This document shows, piece after piece, positions 21,761 to 31,304 of a DNA stretch of 64,000 nt. Location: the NCBI RefSeq assembly GCF_002282855.1, contig NZ_NRIR01000011.1:33972-97971 (forward strand), given 5' to 3'. Origin of the DNA: Paraferrimonas sedimenticola (GTDB lineage: Bacteria; Pseudomonadota; Gammaproteobacteria; Enterobacterales; Shewanellaceae). The notes beneath the pieces are model-generated. The model ran no database searches. It had not been told where the DNA came from and saw only the letters and a list, made by a program, of their open reading frames with translations. Position numbers and translations under genes: made by a program. Each line of letters opens with the position of its first letter. The first letter of the stretch is position 1.

Positions 21761-23914
21761 TTAGAAATCCACTCGGTAGCTAATGCTGGCGTAGCGACCA
21801 CGGCCTTTAAAGTAGCGGCTGTCGTTGCCTACGGTTTGCGAGTAGTAGGTGTAGTAATCCGTGTTAGTCAGGTTTTGAATACCTAGGCTCAATTGACCCA
21901 CTTTCAGCGGAATTGCTAGCGACACATCCAAAGTGTTGTAACCGTCAAACTTAGAGGTCACCTGCCCCTCGTTGTTCTTAAAGTCACGGCTTAAGAAGAA
22001 GTTAGCCTGCCAGCGCAGAGACATTTCATTCTCGAAGTTGTGCGCCCAGAACAGGTTGATGCGATCCGGAGCAATGTTCGAACCGTCCAAGTCGGTATCA
22101 AGCTTACCGTCATTGTTGGAGTCGTACATGCCTTGGGTGGTGGCTAGGTTAAAGCCCACATCGTCGTTGCTACCAATGTACCAGGTACCCGATGCTTCGA
22201 TACCACGAATTTGGTTGGCTTCGCGCTTCACTTCGTAGATACCGTCGTCATTGCGCTGCAAACGCGCGCCAAATTTAGAGTAAGACTGGAAGTAAGCGGC
22301 TTTTACCACGAAGTTTTCGCCAGAGTAATCAAAGCCTAAATCGTAGTTGTCGGTCACGATAGGTTGCAGAGTTACGTTGCCGTCAACTTGTGGGTTGTCG
22401 ATGAAGTTATTCCCATCGCGCAGCACTCGGCCAATGTCTGGCATACCAAAGCCTTGCGAGAAGCTGGTATAGACCCGCCATTGGTTGTTGATCTGGTAGC
22501 TGATACCGGCATTGCCCAGCGTCTCAGAAAACTCAGGTGTGCCGCCTTTAACCGCCACATTGCCAGAGCCCCACAGGGTGCGATAATCACCCACGGTCAG
22601 GCGCGCCGCCTCGTGGCGAACACCAGCGGTTAAAGTCATACCGTCGATTAGCTGGTAGTCTGCTTGTGCATAGGGCGCTATGTTGTCATAGGTGCTTTCT
22701 GGTACCCATTGGTAGCCGGTTGTTAGCAGGTCTTGCTTGGTGGTATCGCGAAAAATGTCCATACCGTAGGCCAGTTTCACACCCGAATCCATCAAGTTGT
22801 CGTTGATGAACGAAGCTTTTAAACCCAGCTTATTGGAGTGGTTAACCGACTGCTCGTAGTACAGAGTTTCACCGTTAGAACCGGTGCCGCATGGCGTGAC
22901 TTGGTCGCTGCCTTCCCACTCTGGATTGTAGAAGCTCTCGAAGCAGCCGCCGCCAAAAGTGCCCTCAAAATTCTGTGAGAAAGCTTGCAGGTGCATTTGC
23001 TGACCAGCGATGTCGTTGTGGGTGTAGTCCACGCTAACCGTGGTGACCTTGTTGTTAGCTGGAACCCAAGGTTGTTTCTTTTTCTCGGCGCCGGTTGGAA
23101 TGTCGTTTTCCTTGTCGCCCTTTACTGAAGTCCAGTTACCGTTGTTCTCTATTTGGTAGCGGCTAGCCATCACTTGCAAACGCGAGTTATCGAAATCTTT
23201 GCCTAGCTTGATAAAGCCGTTAGCCGATTGTGAGTCGGCGGTGTCGCCTTGAGTGGTGTCCATGCCAATCGGATTACCATTGGCATCGTAGTACATGCCT
23301 TCGTTGCGGTAGCTGATCGAACCAATCACATCTGTGCTCTCACCCGCAGCTGCGAAACTATAGGTAGTACCAAAGCTGACACCATCGCTACCGCCTGAGG
23401 TTGGCGCTGAAGCGTCTACCGTAATGCTGTGACGGGTTTCGCCATCGGCTTTCTTGGTGATGTAGTTGATGATGCCGCCCTGAGCGCCCATGCCGTGCAT
23501 GGCGTTGGCACCGTGAATGATCTCAATCCGCTCAATCATTGCGGGGTCAATGGTTTTGCCCGAACGGCCACCATCGCGCAGCGGATTTGACTGAGGTACA
23601 CCATCAATCAGGATTAGTGGTTTGCGACCACGCAGAGTTTCGCCAGTTGAACTCATTTTTTGACGGCTTGGTGAGAAACCCGGTGCCAAGTTACCCAAAA
23701 TGGTTGAAAGGTCGTTAGTGACGCTCAACTGCTGCTGCAATTGCTCTTGGTCGATAACCGTGACCAAGTTAGGAATGCTGGATACCGGTTTACCCATACG
23801 ACTGGCACTTACTTCGATGCGCTCGATGTCTTTTTCTTTGTCGTCTTGAGCGAATGTGGAAGTGGATGCGACTACGGCGGCAATGGCTAATGCGACGCGG
23901 CATTTAGGAAACAT
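21761..23914 (-). CDS. TonB-dependent receptor, probably iron/siderophore uptake
   Basis: An outer-membrane beta-barrel that imports a ligand using TonB energy. I choose the ATG at 23914 (717 residues), since it gives a clean signal peptide (MFPKCRVALAIAAVVAS...TFAQ) behind a GAGG ribosome site; the longer frame adds 22 residues upstream. A TonB-box-like IERIEVSAS, a plug domain with GETLRGRKPLILIDG and a terminal aromatic residue (SYRVDF) are visible. A Fur-box-like sequence at 24016-24034 and the divergent PepSY protein point to iron uptake. The ligand is unknown. Confidence 0.85.
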   Translation of the reverse strand: MFPKCRVALAIAAVVASTSTFAQDDKEKDIERIEVSASRMGKPVSSIPNLVTVIDQEQLQQQLSVTNDLSTILGNLAPGFSPSRQKMSSTGETLRGRKPLILIDGVPQSNPLRDGGRSGKTIDPAMIERIEIIHGANAMHGMGAQGGIINYITKKADGETRHSITVDASAPTSGGSDGVSFGTTYSFAAAGESTDVIGSISYRNEGMYYDANGNPIGMDTTQGDTADSQSANGFIKLGKDFDNSRLQVMASRYQIENNGNWTSVKGDKENDIPTGAEKKKQPWVPANNKVTTVSVDYTHNDIAGQQMHLQAFSQNFEGTFGGGCFESFYNPEWEGSDQVTPCGTGSNGETLYYEQSVNHSNKLGLKASFINDNLMDSGVKLAYGMDIFRDTTKQDLLTTGYQWVPESTYDNIAPYAQADYQLIDGMTLTAGVRHEAARLTVGDYRTLWGSGNVAVKGGTPEFSETLGNAGISYQINNQWRVYTSFSQGFGMPDIGRVLRDGNNFIDNPQVDGNVTLQPIVTDNYDLGFDYSGENFVVKAAYFQSYSKFGARLQRNDDGIYEVKREANQIRGIEASGTWYIGSNDDVGFNLATTQGMYDSNNDGKLDTDLDGSNIAPDRINLFWAHNFENEMSLRWQANFFLSRDFKNNEGQVTSKFDGYNTLDVSLAIPLKVGQLSLGIQNLTNTDYYTYYSQTVGNDSRYFKGRGRYASISYRVDF

Positions 23915-24015
23915 AGTAAACCTCAAACTGCAGAGTTTAGTGATTTGCTTCGCACAAATGTAATCGTGAACTGACAGCAAACTTCACTGTGGCAAAATAA
24001 TTAAATCGAAAAGTG

Positions 24016-24034
24016 ATTGAGAGTCGTTCTCATT
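24016..24034. promoter_or_regulatory. Fur-box-like palindrome
   Basis: ATTGAGAGTCGTTCTCATT is an imperfect 19-bp palindrome similar to the Fur consensus. It lies in the divergent 174-bp gap between the TonB receptor and the PepSY protein, where it could repress both under iron-replete conditions. The match is partial. Confidence 0.5.
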
Positions 24035-24088
24035 TGCGTGCAGTCTATCAGAGCCAAAATTTAGGAACTAATCGCCAGATCACACTTT

Positions 24089-25138
24089 ATGAATTCTATT
24101 TTTCGCAGTTTTCATCGCTACATAGGTTTAGTGATAGCCATCCCATTTATGCTGTGTTGCGCATCCGGCACTCTGCTGCTGTTTAAGCAAAACTGGCTCG
24201 AGTGGCAATATCCGCAACTGGCCTCGGCTAATACCGATGAAGTGTTAGTCGTTCAACAAGCCCAACAACTTAAAAGCATTAGCCGCCAGATTTCGAGTGC
24301 AGAATTGAGTTACGCACGAGTGGCCGATGAGCGTCAGGCCTATGCGTTGGCGGTGGATGTGCTTGGCAGACATTGGTTATTTGATAGGGATGGCCAACTC
24401 GTAGTGCGATTTGAAACTTCGCACCCTTGGGTGTGGCTGCCCAAACTGCACGCCAATTGGATGCTCGGCAAGCCGGGCAAGCAAATCAACGGCATACTAT
24501 CGATTCTAGTGCTGCTGCTATTGTTGAGTGCGCTATTGTTGTGTTGGCAAAAATTTGAATGGCGCCACTTACGACGTTGGCTTAGTAAGGAAGAAAGACC
24601 GCTGCACCGCAGCTACTTTCGACACATAGGCCCAGGGTGGTGGGCCTTTCCTGGACTGCTGCTCTTGTGCATCACTGCGGTGCTACTGATATACCGCAGC
24701 CCCATCCTGGATGCACTGGAATCACCAAGCGTGGCCCAGGCCATTGTCAGTGATGCACCAGCTCAAACTGGGACAGGCTGGCAACAAAGGTGGCCACAAG
24801 TCGCAAAGCTAATGGAGCAAGACCAACCTACCCTTATTCGCTCGGTGGATGCAGCGCAAGGCATTTGGGCGATTCGAGGAAGGGCACCAAATAGCTGGCA
24901 CCCCCACGGCCGTCAGATGTATCAGTTTCAGTGGAACAATCACGGCGAATTGATAGCGGCGTCCAAGCGCCAGGCCACAATCGGCGATCGTCTGATAGGC
25001 GCGGGTTTCGCGTTGCATGCGGGTCAAGTGGCAAGGCCTTGGATGCTGTACGCTTTGTTGTTTAGCGGCCTTGCGGTGTTGGCCAGCTTGGCGTATTCAC
25101 TGCAGCTGGCCTGGCGGAGACGTACAATCGACGCTTAA
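24089..25138 (+). CDS. PepSY-associated transmembrane protein
   Basis: A 349-residue inner-membrane protein with four predicted helices: near 12-34 (GLVIAIPFMLCCASGTLLLF), 135-155 (LLLLLSALLLCW), 190-213 and the C-terminus (LYALLFSGLAVLASLAYSL), with periplasmic domains between. This is the pattern of PepSY_TM proteins found beside siderophore receptors; some homologues are proposed to reduce ferric siderophores. The divergent position to the receptor and the shared Fur-like site support an iron role. No classical ribosome site precedes the ATG. Confidence 0.75.
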   Translation: MNSIFRSFHRYIGLVIAIPFMLCCASGTLLLFKQNWLEWQYPQLASANTDEVLVVQQAQQLKSISRQISSAELSYARVADERQAYALAVDVLGRHWLFDRDGQLVVRFETSHPWVWLPKLHANWMLGKPGKQINGILSILVLLLLLSALLLCWQKFEWRHLRRWLSKEERPLHRSYFRHIGPGWWAFPGLLLLCITAVLLIYRSPILDALESPSVAQAIVSDAPAQTGTGWQQRWPQVAKLMEQDQPTLIRSVDAAQGIWAIRGRAPNSWHPHGRQMYQFQWNNHGELIAASKRQATIGDRLIGAGFALHAGQVARPWMLYALLFSGLAVLASLAYSLQLAWRRRTIDA

Positions 25139-26322
25139 TGAGCGGTTATGGCTCGAGCTTCGCTATGCGGCTGGTCTAAATGGCCGCTGTAGCGTGTAAG
25201 CGCTAATGCCAGCAGTACAATTACCGCGCCTACCCAAGGGGTTGCCATCAGTCCAGCGCTATTGACCAACTGACCGCCTAAGGTTGCGCCTGCGGCGATC
25301 CCCACATTAAATGCAGCGATGTTTAGCCCAGAAGCCACGTCTACCGCTTGCGGTACAAAGCGTTCGGCTAACTTAACCACGTACAGCTGCAAGCCAGGAA
25401 CATTGCCAAAGGCGAAGGCACCCCACACCAGCACGGTAAGAATCGCAAACACCCAGTGGTAAGCGCTAAGGGCGAACAGCAGCATTACCAGTGCCAAACC
25501 TAAGGTGATTCGAGTCAGCGCGGCAATTGGACCCAAACGGTCTGCCAGCTTACCACCCCAGACATTCCCCACCGCCACTGAAGCACCGTAGATCAGCAGG
25601 ATTAAGCCTGTCCACTGACTACTCAAACCACTGACATCTTCTAAAATCGGCGCCAAGTAGGTGAAAGCGACGAAATGACCGCCGTAGCCCAGCGCAGTAA
25701 TGGCATAGGCCAGCAACAGTCGTGGATGAGTGAGGACTTTCGCTTGTACTTTTAGCGAGGTCGCTGGCGGTTGAGCCAGTTTACTTGGCACCCAAATCAA
25801 GCTACCAATCAGAGCAATGATCCCAAGTACAGACACTGCCAAAAAGGTTGTCTGCCAACCAAAATACTGGCCGATGTAAGTCCCTAACGGTACACCGGTC
25901 ACTAGTGCAACGGTAAGTCCGCTAAACATGGTCGCAATCGCGCTGGCGGCCTTATCTTTGCTGACCAGGCTGGTGGCGATCGTGGAACCAATGGAAAAGA
26001 ACACACCGTGGGCAAGACCGGTGACAATACGGGCAACCACCAGACTGGTGTAACCGGGGGCTTGCCAGGCGAGCAAGTTGCCGATGACAAATAGCGACAT
26101 GACCGCCAGCAAAGTGCGTTTTCGCGGCCAACGGTTGGTTAGCGCGGTTAGTACGGGGGCGCCTATCGCCACGCCTGCGGCATATAGACTGACCAGCAGG
26201 CCCGCCGAAGGTAATGAAACACCTAAGTCTTGTGCCATGGTTGGCAATAAGCCAACGATGACAAATTCTGTCGTGCCTATGGCGAAGGCACCTAAAGTTA
26301 ACGCCAATAAAGCAATGGGCAT
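25135..26322 (-). CDS. MFS transporter, DHA1 / AraJ-YdhP type
   Basis: A 395-residue major facilitator with about twelve helices. It opens LLALTLGAFAIGTTEFVIVG with the DHA1 motif TEFVxxGLLP, and has the loop-2 motif near NRWPRKRTLL. Relatives export sugars, purines or drugs; the substrate cannot be inferred. Its stop codon shares bases with the convergent PepSY gene. A LysR gene is divergent 120 bp away and is the likely regulator. Confidence 0.85.
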   Translation of the reverse strand: MPIALLALTLGAFAIGTTEFVIVGLLPTMAQDLGVSLPSAGLLVSLYAAGVAIGAPVLTALTNRWPRKRTLLAVMSLFVIGNLLAWQAPGYTSLVVARIVTGLAHGVFFSIGSTIATSLVSKDKAASAIATMFSGLTVALVTGVPLGTYIGQYFGWQTTFLAVSVLGIIALIGSLIWVPSKLAQPPATSLKVQAKVLTHPRLLLAYAITALGYGGHFVAFTYLAPILEDVSGLSSQWTGLILLIYGASVAVGNVWGGKLADRLGPIAALTRITLGLALVMLLFALSAYHWVFAILTVLVWGAFAFGNVPGLQLYVVKLAERFVPQAVDVASGLNIAAFNVGIAAGATLGGQLVNSAGLMATPWVGAVIVLLALALTRYSGHLDQPHSEARAITAH

Positions 26323-26442
26323 GGGTTTTACACTCGTTCACGGTTTTAGTGGCGAGCATTATTGGCGATTGTTTATTTGTGAAAAATGGGCTAAATAGCA
26401 AATTACTTTTGCATTTTTAACAATAACCCGTGGGAGAGTTCG

Positions 26443-27324
26443 ATGCGCACTCGTTCAGACGATTTGGCCATACTGATTGCTGTAGTCGACAGCGGAGGTT
26501 TTTCCGCGGCGGCGGTTTCGCTGGGCTTGCAGGTGGCGAAGGTGTCGCGTGCAGTCAGTCGTATTGAGCAGCAACTGGGGATGCCCCTGCTCAACCGCAC
26601 CACTCGCCAGGTCCAGGTCACTGAAGAAGGGCGCCGGTTTGTAGAGATTGCTCGACAGTCGTTGGCGCAAATTGAATTGGCTGAGGGATTACTGGGCGAG
26701 GGGCAGCACAAGCCCATGGGGCGCTTGCGAGTGGATGCCGCGAGTCCCTTTGTATTGCATCAGTTGGTACCGCTTATCGACGGGTTTCAATCTGAATTCC
26801 CTGATATCCAGCTGGAGTTGAGCTCAAACGAAGGTTATGTGGATCTATTAGCCCAACGCTGCGACATAGCGATTCGCGTCGGTGCCCTGCAAGACTCGAC
26901 TTTGTATGCTCGAAAGCTTGGCGACAGTCCCTTACACATAGTGGCGTCGCCCGATTACTTGTCTTGTCACAGCGAGCCACAAACCCCCGAGGATTTATCT
27001 AAGCATCGCACCATCGGCTTTAGCGACGCGCCCAATTTGAACCAGTGGCCGCTAATTGGCGCCAAACCTATTGTCCCAAGTATTGGCTGTACCAACGGCG
27101 AGGTGATCCGCCAGTTGACGCTAAGGGGAAATGGGCTGGCCTGCCTTTCTGGATTCATGGTCAACCAAGACATGCGCGAAGGCTTGTTGGTTCCTGTGTT
27201 AAGCGAGCATCGCCTTGCAAATACCCAGCGCGAACAGGTCAATGCCGTCTACTATCGCGCATCGGCGGCTTCGCTTCGAATACAGGCGTTTTTAGACTAT
27301 ATTGTTCCTTTGTTGAAACTTTAG
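26443..27324 (+). CDS. LysR-family transcriptional regulator
   Basis: The 293-residue protein has an N-terminal winged HTH (FSAAAVSLGLQVAKVSRAVSRIEQQLG, about residues 19-45) and a LysR substrate-binding domain. It is divergent from the MFS transporter, the usual arrangement for a regulator controlling the adjacent exporter and itself. The effector is unknown. The 61-bp gap to the downstream DeoR gene means partial co-transcription is possible. Confidence 0.88.
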   Translation: MRTRSDDLAILIAVVDSGGFSAAAVSLGLQVAKVSRAVSRIEQQLGMPLLNRTTRQVQVTEEGRRFVEIARQSLAQIELAEGLLGEGQHKPMGRLRVDAASPFVLHQLVPLIDGFQSEFPDIQLELSSNEGYVDLLAQRCDIAIRVGALQDSTLYARKLGDSPLHIVASPDYLSCHSEPQTPEDLSKHRTIGFSDAPNLNQWPLIGAKPIVPSIGCTNGEVIRQLTLRGNGLACLSGFMVNQDMREGLLVPVLSEHRLANTQREQVNAVYYRASAASLRIQAFLDYIVPLLKL

Positions 27325-27385
27325 TCATTGCCAAATCATTCGTTTTGACTATAATCTTCTTTCGATTTGAAAGTTATGGGTTAGC

Positions 27386-28147
27386 ATGTCGAAACGTAAC
27401 ACTCAGCAACGCCGTCGCAACATAGTTTCCTTGGTAAATGAGCAGGGAGAAGCCAGTGTTGAGCTGCTTGCACAGACATTTGAAACTTCTGAAGTTACGA
27501 TTCGAAAGGATTTAACCGAGTTAGAGCGTAGTGGTTTGTTGCTGCGTCGCTTTGGTGGCGCGGTTAGCGTTCCCCAAGAGTTCGTTACCGACCAACCGGT
27601 GTCGGCAGCCAAAGAGGCCATTGGTCAAATGGCCGCCAGCTTGATAGGCGAGCATCAGCGAGTGGTTATCGACTCCGGCCGCACCACAGCGGCGATGATC
27701 CCGCATTTGGAGCACAAAGAAGGCTTGGTGGTGATGACCAACTCTTTGAATGTAGCCAATGCCATCCATGCGCTAGAAAAGGCACCGACATTATTGATGA
27801 CCGGTGGCACCTGGGATCCCCACTCCGAAGCTTTTCAAGGCCGAGTCGCTGAACAGGTATTGCGCTCCTATAACTTCGATCAACTATTTATCGGTGCCGA
27901 TGGAATCGACATCGAACGCGGCTCAACCACGTTTAACGAACTGATTGGCTTATCCAAAGTGATGGCTGACGTTAGTCGCGACGTAGTGGTTATGGTTGAG
28001 TCAGACAAGATTGGCCGCAAGATGCCCAATCTGGAATTGGATTGGTCGCAGATCAGTGCAGTGATCACCGACAGTCATTTGAGTCAGTCGCAGGCGAAAG
28101 CCATTGAAGCGGCTGGAGTGCGCTTGTACGTAGCGCCAATCGATTAA
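27386..28147 (+). CDS. glmR: DeoR/GlpR-family regulator upstream of glmS
   Basis: A 253-residue DeoR-type repressor: HTH ASVELLAQTFETSEVTIRKDLTELE (about residues 22-46) and a C-terminal sugar-phosphate-sensing domain (VVIDSGRTTAAMIPHLE, LFIGADGID). A DeoR-family gene directly before glmS, often called glmR, occurs in pseudomonads and others and responds to amino-sugar phosphates. The 18-bp gap to glmS implies one transcript. The gene symbol is inferred from context. Confidence 0.85.
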   Translation: MSKRNTQQRRRNIVSLVNEQGEASVELLAQTFETSEVTIRKDLTELERSGLLLRRFGGAVSVPQEFVTDQPVSAAKEAIGQMAASLIGEHQRVVIDSGRTTAAMIPHLEHKEGLVVMTNSLNVANAIHALEKAPTLLMTGGTWDPHSEAFQGRVAEQVLRSYNFDQLFIGADGIDIERGSTTFNELIGLSKVMADVSRDVVVMVESDKIGRKMPNLELDWSQISAVITDSHLSQSQAKAIEAAGVRLYVAPID

Positions 28148-28165
28148 TATTTAGAAGGTTAGATT

Positions 28166-29995
28166 ATGTGTGGAATTGTTGGTGCGGTAGCGCAACGAGA
28201 CGTCGCAGAGATTTTGGTAGAAGGCCTTAAGCGCCTTGAGTACCGTGGCTATGATTCAGCTGGTGTGGCGCTGATTAACGACGGTCAGCTAGAGCGCGTT
28301 CGTCGCGTGGGTAAAGTAGCCGAGCTTGAGCAGGCGCTGGCGGAAAACCCAGTCGCTGGTGGTACTGGCATCGCCCACACCCGTTGGGCCACCCACGGTG
28401 AGCCAAGTGAGCGCAATGCCCACCCTCATCACTCGAACAACAACATCGCGGTAGTGCACAACGGCATTATCGAGAACCATGCCGAGCTGCGCGAAGAGCT
28501 AAAAGGCTTAGGTTATGTGTTTGAGTCGGACACTGACACCGAAGTGATTGGCCACCTAGTACATCACCTGCTGCAAAGCCACGACACTTTGTTGGCCGCG
28601 GTACAAGCTACTGTGGCTCGCCTAGAAGGTGCCTACGGTACTGTGGTTGTGGATCGCAACGACGCTGAGCGCATGATTGTGGCTCGCTCGGGTAGCCCAT
28701 TGGTTATCGGTTATGGCGTTGGCGAGCACTTTATCGCTTCTGACCAACTCGCCCTTTTGCCAGTGACTCGTCGCTTCTCTTTCTTGGAAGAGGGTGATGT
28801 GGCTGAAATCACTCGTCGCGAAGTGAACATTTTTGATGTCGATGGCAATCCAGTTGAGCGTGAAGCCAAAGAGTCTGAAGTTAGCCATGACGCCGGTGAC
28901 AAAGGCCAATACCGTCACTACATGCTCAAAGAAATCTACGAGCAGCCATCGGCGATTCAAAAGACCCTTGAAGGTCGCTTGAGTAACGGTCGTGTTGCCG
29001 ATAACGCCTTTGGCGAGGGCGCTGACAAGCTACTTAGCCAAGTTCAGCACGTTCAAATTATTGCCTGCGGTACTAGCTACAACGCAGGCCTTGTGGCCCG
29101 TTACTGGCTAGAGCAGCACGCAGGTGTTAGCTGTAATGTAGAGATTGCCTCTGAGTTCCGCTACCGCAAGTCGCACGTATTCCCGAACTCGCTACTGGTG
29201 ACCATTTCTCAGTCGGGTGAAACTGCTGATACTCTGGCGGCACTGCGTCTGGCCAAAGAAATGGGCTACATGGCCTCTTTGACCATTTGTAACGTGCCAG
29301 GCTCTAGCATGGTGCGAGAGTCGGACATGGCGTACATGATGCAAGCCGGTGCCGAAATTGGCGTGGCGTCCACCAAGGCCTTTACCGTGCAATTGGCAGG
29401 CTTGTTGATGCTTACCGCCGCAGTGGGTCGTCACAATGCCATGTCGGCTGATACCGAAGCGCACATTGTGCAGTCGCTACTATCACTACCGGCCAAAATC
29501 GAGCAATCACTGGGCATGGCCGAGTCGATTGAATCTTTGGCGGAAGATTTTGCTGAGAAGCATCACGCGCTGTTCTTAGGTCGCGGTGAGCAATCGCCAA
29601 TAGCGATGGAAGGTGCGCTTAAGCTTAAAGAGATTTCTTACATTCACGCCGAAGCTTACGCCGCAGGTGAGCTGAAGCACGGCCCATTGGCGCTGATCGA
29701 CGCCGATATGCCAGTAATCGTGGTAGCACCGAACAACGAGCTACTAGAAAAGCTGAAATCCAACGTGGAAGAGGTTCGTGCTCGTGGCGGTTTGATGTAC
29801 GTATTTGCCGATGCGGATGCCAAATTTGAGTCGGATGACACCATGAAGGTGTTGGACGTACCCCATTGTGACGAGTTTATCGCGCCAATCATCTACACCT
29901 TGCCGTTGCAGTTGTTGTCTTACTACGTGGCCCTTATCAAAGGCACCGATGTGGACCAACCGCGTAACCTTGCCAAGTCAGTAACGGTTGAGTAA
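28166..29995 (+). CDS. glmS: Glutamine--fructose-6-phosphate aminotransferase (isomerizing)
   Basis: GlmS converts fructose-6-phosphate and glutamine to glucosamine-6-phosphate, the first step towards UDP-GlcNAc. The 609-residue enzyme starts MCGIVGAV, exposing the catalytic Cys after Met removal, and has a glutaminase domain, two SIS sugar-isomerase domains ([33 protein letters not shown]) and the conserved C-terminal LAKSVTVE. This terminus is also the Tn7 attachment region in other bacteria; no Tn7 element is seen here. Confidence 0.97.
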   Translation: MCGIVGAVAQRDVAEILVEGLKRLEYRGYDSAGVALINDGQLERVRRVGKVAELEQALAENPVAGGTGIAHTRWATHGEPSERNAHPHHSNNNIAVVHNGIIENHAELREELKGLGYVFESDTDTEVIGHLVHHLLQSHDTLLAAVQATVARLEGAYGTVVVDRNDAERMIVARSGSPLVIGYGVGEHFIASDQLALLPVTRRFSFLEEGDVAEITRREVNIFDVDGNPVEREAKESEVSHDAGDKGQYRHYMLKEIYEQPSAIQKTLEGRLSNGRVADNAFGEGADKLLSQVQHVQIIACGTSYNAGLVARYWLEQHAGVSCNVEIASEFRYRKSHVFPNSLLVTISQSGETADTLAALRLAKEMGYMASLTICNVPGSSMVRESDMAYMMQAGAEIGVASTKAFTVQLAGLLMLTAAVGRHNAMSADTEAHIVQSLLSLPAKIEQSLGMAESIESLAEDFAEKHHALFLGRGEQSPIAMEGALKLKEISYIHAEAYAAGELKHGPLALIDADMPVIVVAPNNELLEKLKSNVEEVRARGGLMYVFADADAKFESDDTMKVLDVPHCDEFIAPIIYTLPLQLLSYYVALIKGTDVDQPRNLAKSVTVE

Positions 29996-30015
29996 CCAGA
30001 AATTAGTTTTAATTG

Positions 30016-30044
30016 AAAGGCGACCCTTCGGGGTCGCTTTTTTG
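30016..30044 (+). terminator. Rho-independent terminator after glmS
   Basis: A CGACCC / GGGTCG stem with a TTCG tetraloop, extended by AAAG/CTTT, is followed by a T-run. Confidence 0.85.
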
Positions 30045-30227
30045 TGTCCTAACGTTTCTACACAATTTGTATGTTGCATTTTTGTCGCATTTTTTGATTA
30101 AGTCAGTAACATCTCTCTTATCGTAATTTAGGCCTAAACTATTGATTCCTAGGCCTACACGGCTTTAACCCGAACAAGACAACAAAGAGCTCGCCCGCTT
30201 TAAGCGAGCCACTAAAGGATTCATTGG

Positions 30228-31304
30228 ATGAAGTTTCTACTGAAGTCGATAGCCTTGGCCCTGCCCCTAATGCTAAGTGCCATGAGCGCAAACGCTGAGA
30301 CTCCGCTTAAGGTCAACGTACTCTACCCTTCCATAAGCCAATCCCAGCAAGCGCTGATCCTGACAGGTACCGTGATTGCCAAACAGCACTCGGACATGGC
30401 ACCGCTGCAATCTGGGCTGGTGAGAAGTCTGTATGTGGATCAGGGTGAACAAGTCACCAAGGGGCAAAAGCTTCTAACTCTAGATTCTAAACTCGCTGAG
30501 CTTCAGCTAGAGCAGTCAAAAGCCGCTGTTGCGGCGGCAAAAACCAACAAAAAAGAAGCTGACCGCTTGTACAAAGAAGTGTTGGCACTTTCCCAAAAAG
30601 AGCTGATAGCCAAGACCTTACTCGAAGAGCGCATCGCCGCAATTGCGATTGCCGAAGCGGATCTCGCTCGCGATATGGCGCAGTTGGCCTTACGTCAGGA
30701 GATGGTGGACCGACATACGCTCTACGCTCCATTTACCGGTGTGATTGCCAAGCGCAACGTGGATTTGGGCGAATGGGTTACCGAGCAAATGAGCGTATTC
30801 ACTCTGGTGGCCAGAGATGGCCTGCGTTTGTCGCTAGAAATTCCACAAGAATATTACGCGCGCTTGGCCAGCGAGCAGGACATAGAAGTGATTCTGCTAT
30901 CGGACTTTGGCGAGCATAAGTCGAGCCGAGTGACACTCAGTCAGCTGGTAGGCGTGGTAAATAACTCGAGTCGTACCCTGACCGCGCTGGTGGACCTGCC
31001 AAAAGACACCTATCTTATCGCTGGCATGTCGGCAAAAGCTGAGATCTTGCTGCCAAAAGACCTGACTCGACTGACTTGGTTACCTAAGTCGGCAATCAAG
31101 CAACATCCAGACGGTGGTGCCAGCGTATTCACCCTAGAAGACAACAAATCTAAGCGTTACTTAGTGGAGATCGTTGAGCGACAGCCGGACATGATAGCCA
31201 TTAAGGGGATTCCAGAGGGAGTACCGATTGTTACCTCAGGGGTGGAACTGCTCACTGAAGGAGTAGAACTAGAAGTCGACCAAATTACCGGTGAAGCTCA
31301 ATGA
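30228..31304 (+). CDS. RND efflux periplasmic adaptor (membrane fusion protein)
   Basis: A 358-residue HlyD/AcrA-type adaptor linking an RND pump to an outer-membrane channel. It has a signal peptide (MKFLLKSIALALPLMLSAMSANA), a lipoyl-like half-motif (GLVRSLYVDQGEQVTKGQKLL), a central coiled-coil hairpin (about 85-150) and the second half YAPFTGVIAKRNVDLGEWV. Its stop overlaps the permease start by 4 bp (ATGA), so translation is coupled. No TolC-like gene is nearby, so a shared outer-membrane protein is likely used. Confidence 0.92.
   Translation: MKFLLKSIALALPLMLSAMSANAETPLKVNVLYPSISQSQQALILTGTVIAKQHSDMAPLQSGLVRSLYVDQGEQVTKGQKLLTLDSKLAELQLEQSKAAVAAAKTNKKEADRLYKEVLALSQKELIAKTLLEERIAAIAIAEADLARDMAQLALRQEMVDRHTLYAPFTGVIAKRNVDLGEWVTEQMSVFTLVARDGLRLSLEIPQEYYARLASEQDIEVILLSDFGEHKSSRVTLSQLVGVVNNSSRTLTALVDLPKDTYLIAGMSAKAEILLPKDLTRLTWLPKSAIKQHPDGGASVFTLEDNKSKRYLVEIVERQPDMIAIKGIPEGVPIVTSGVELLTEGVELEVDQITGEAQ

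Noticed and set aside
29900..30060. Tn7-like insertion at the glmS 3' end
   Set aside because: The attachment region is intact and followed by a normal terminator, with no Tn7 ends or tns genes.
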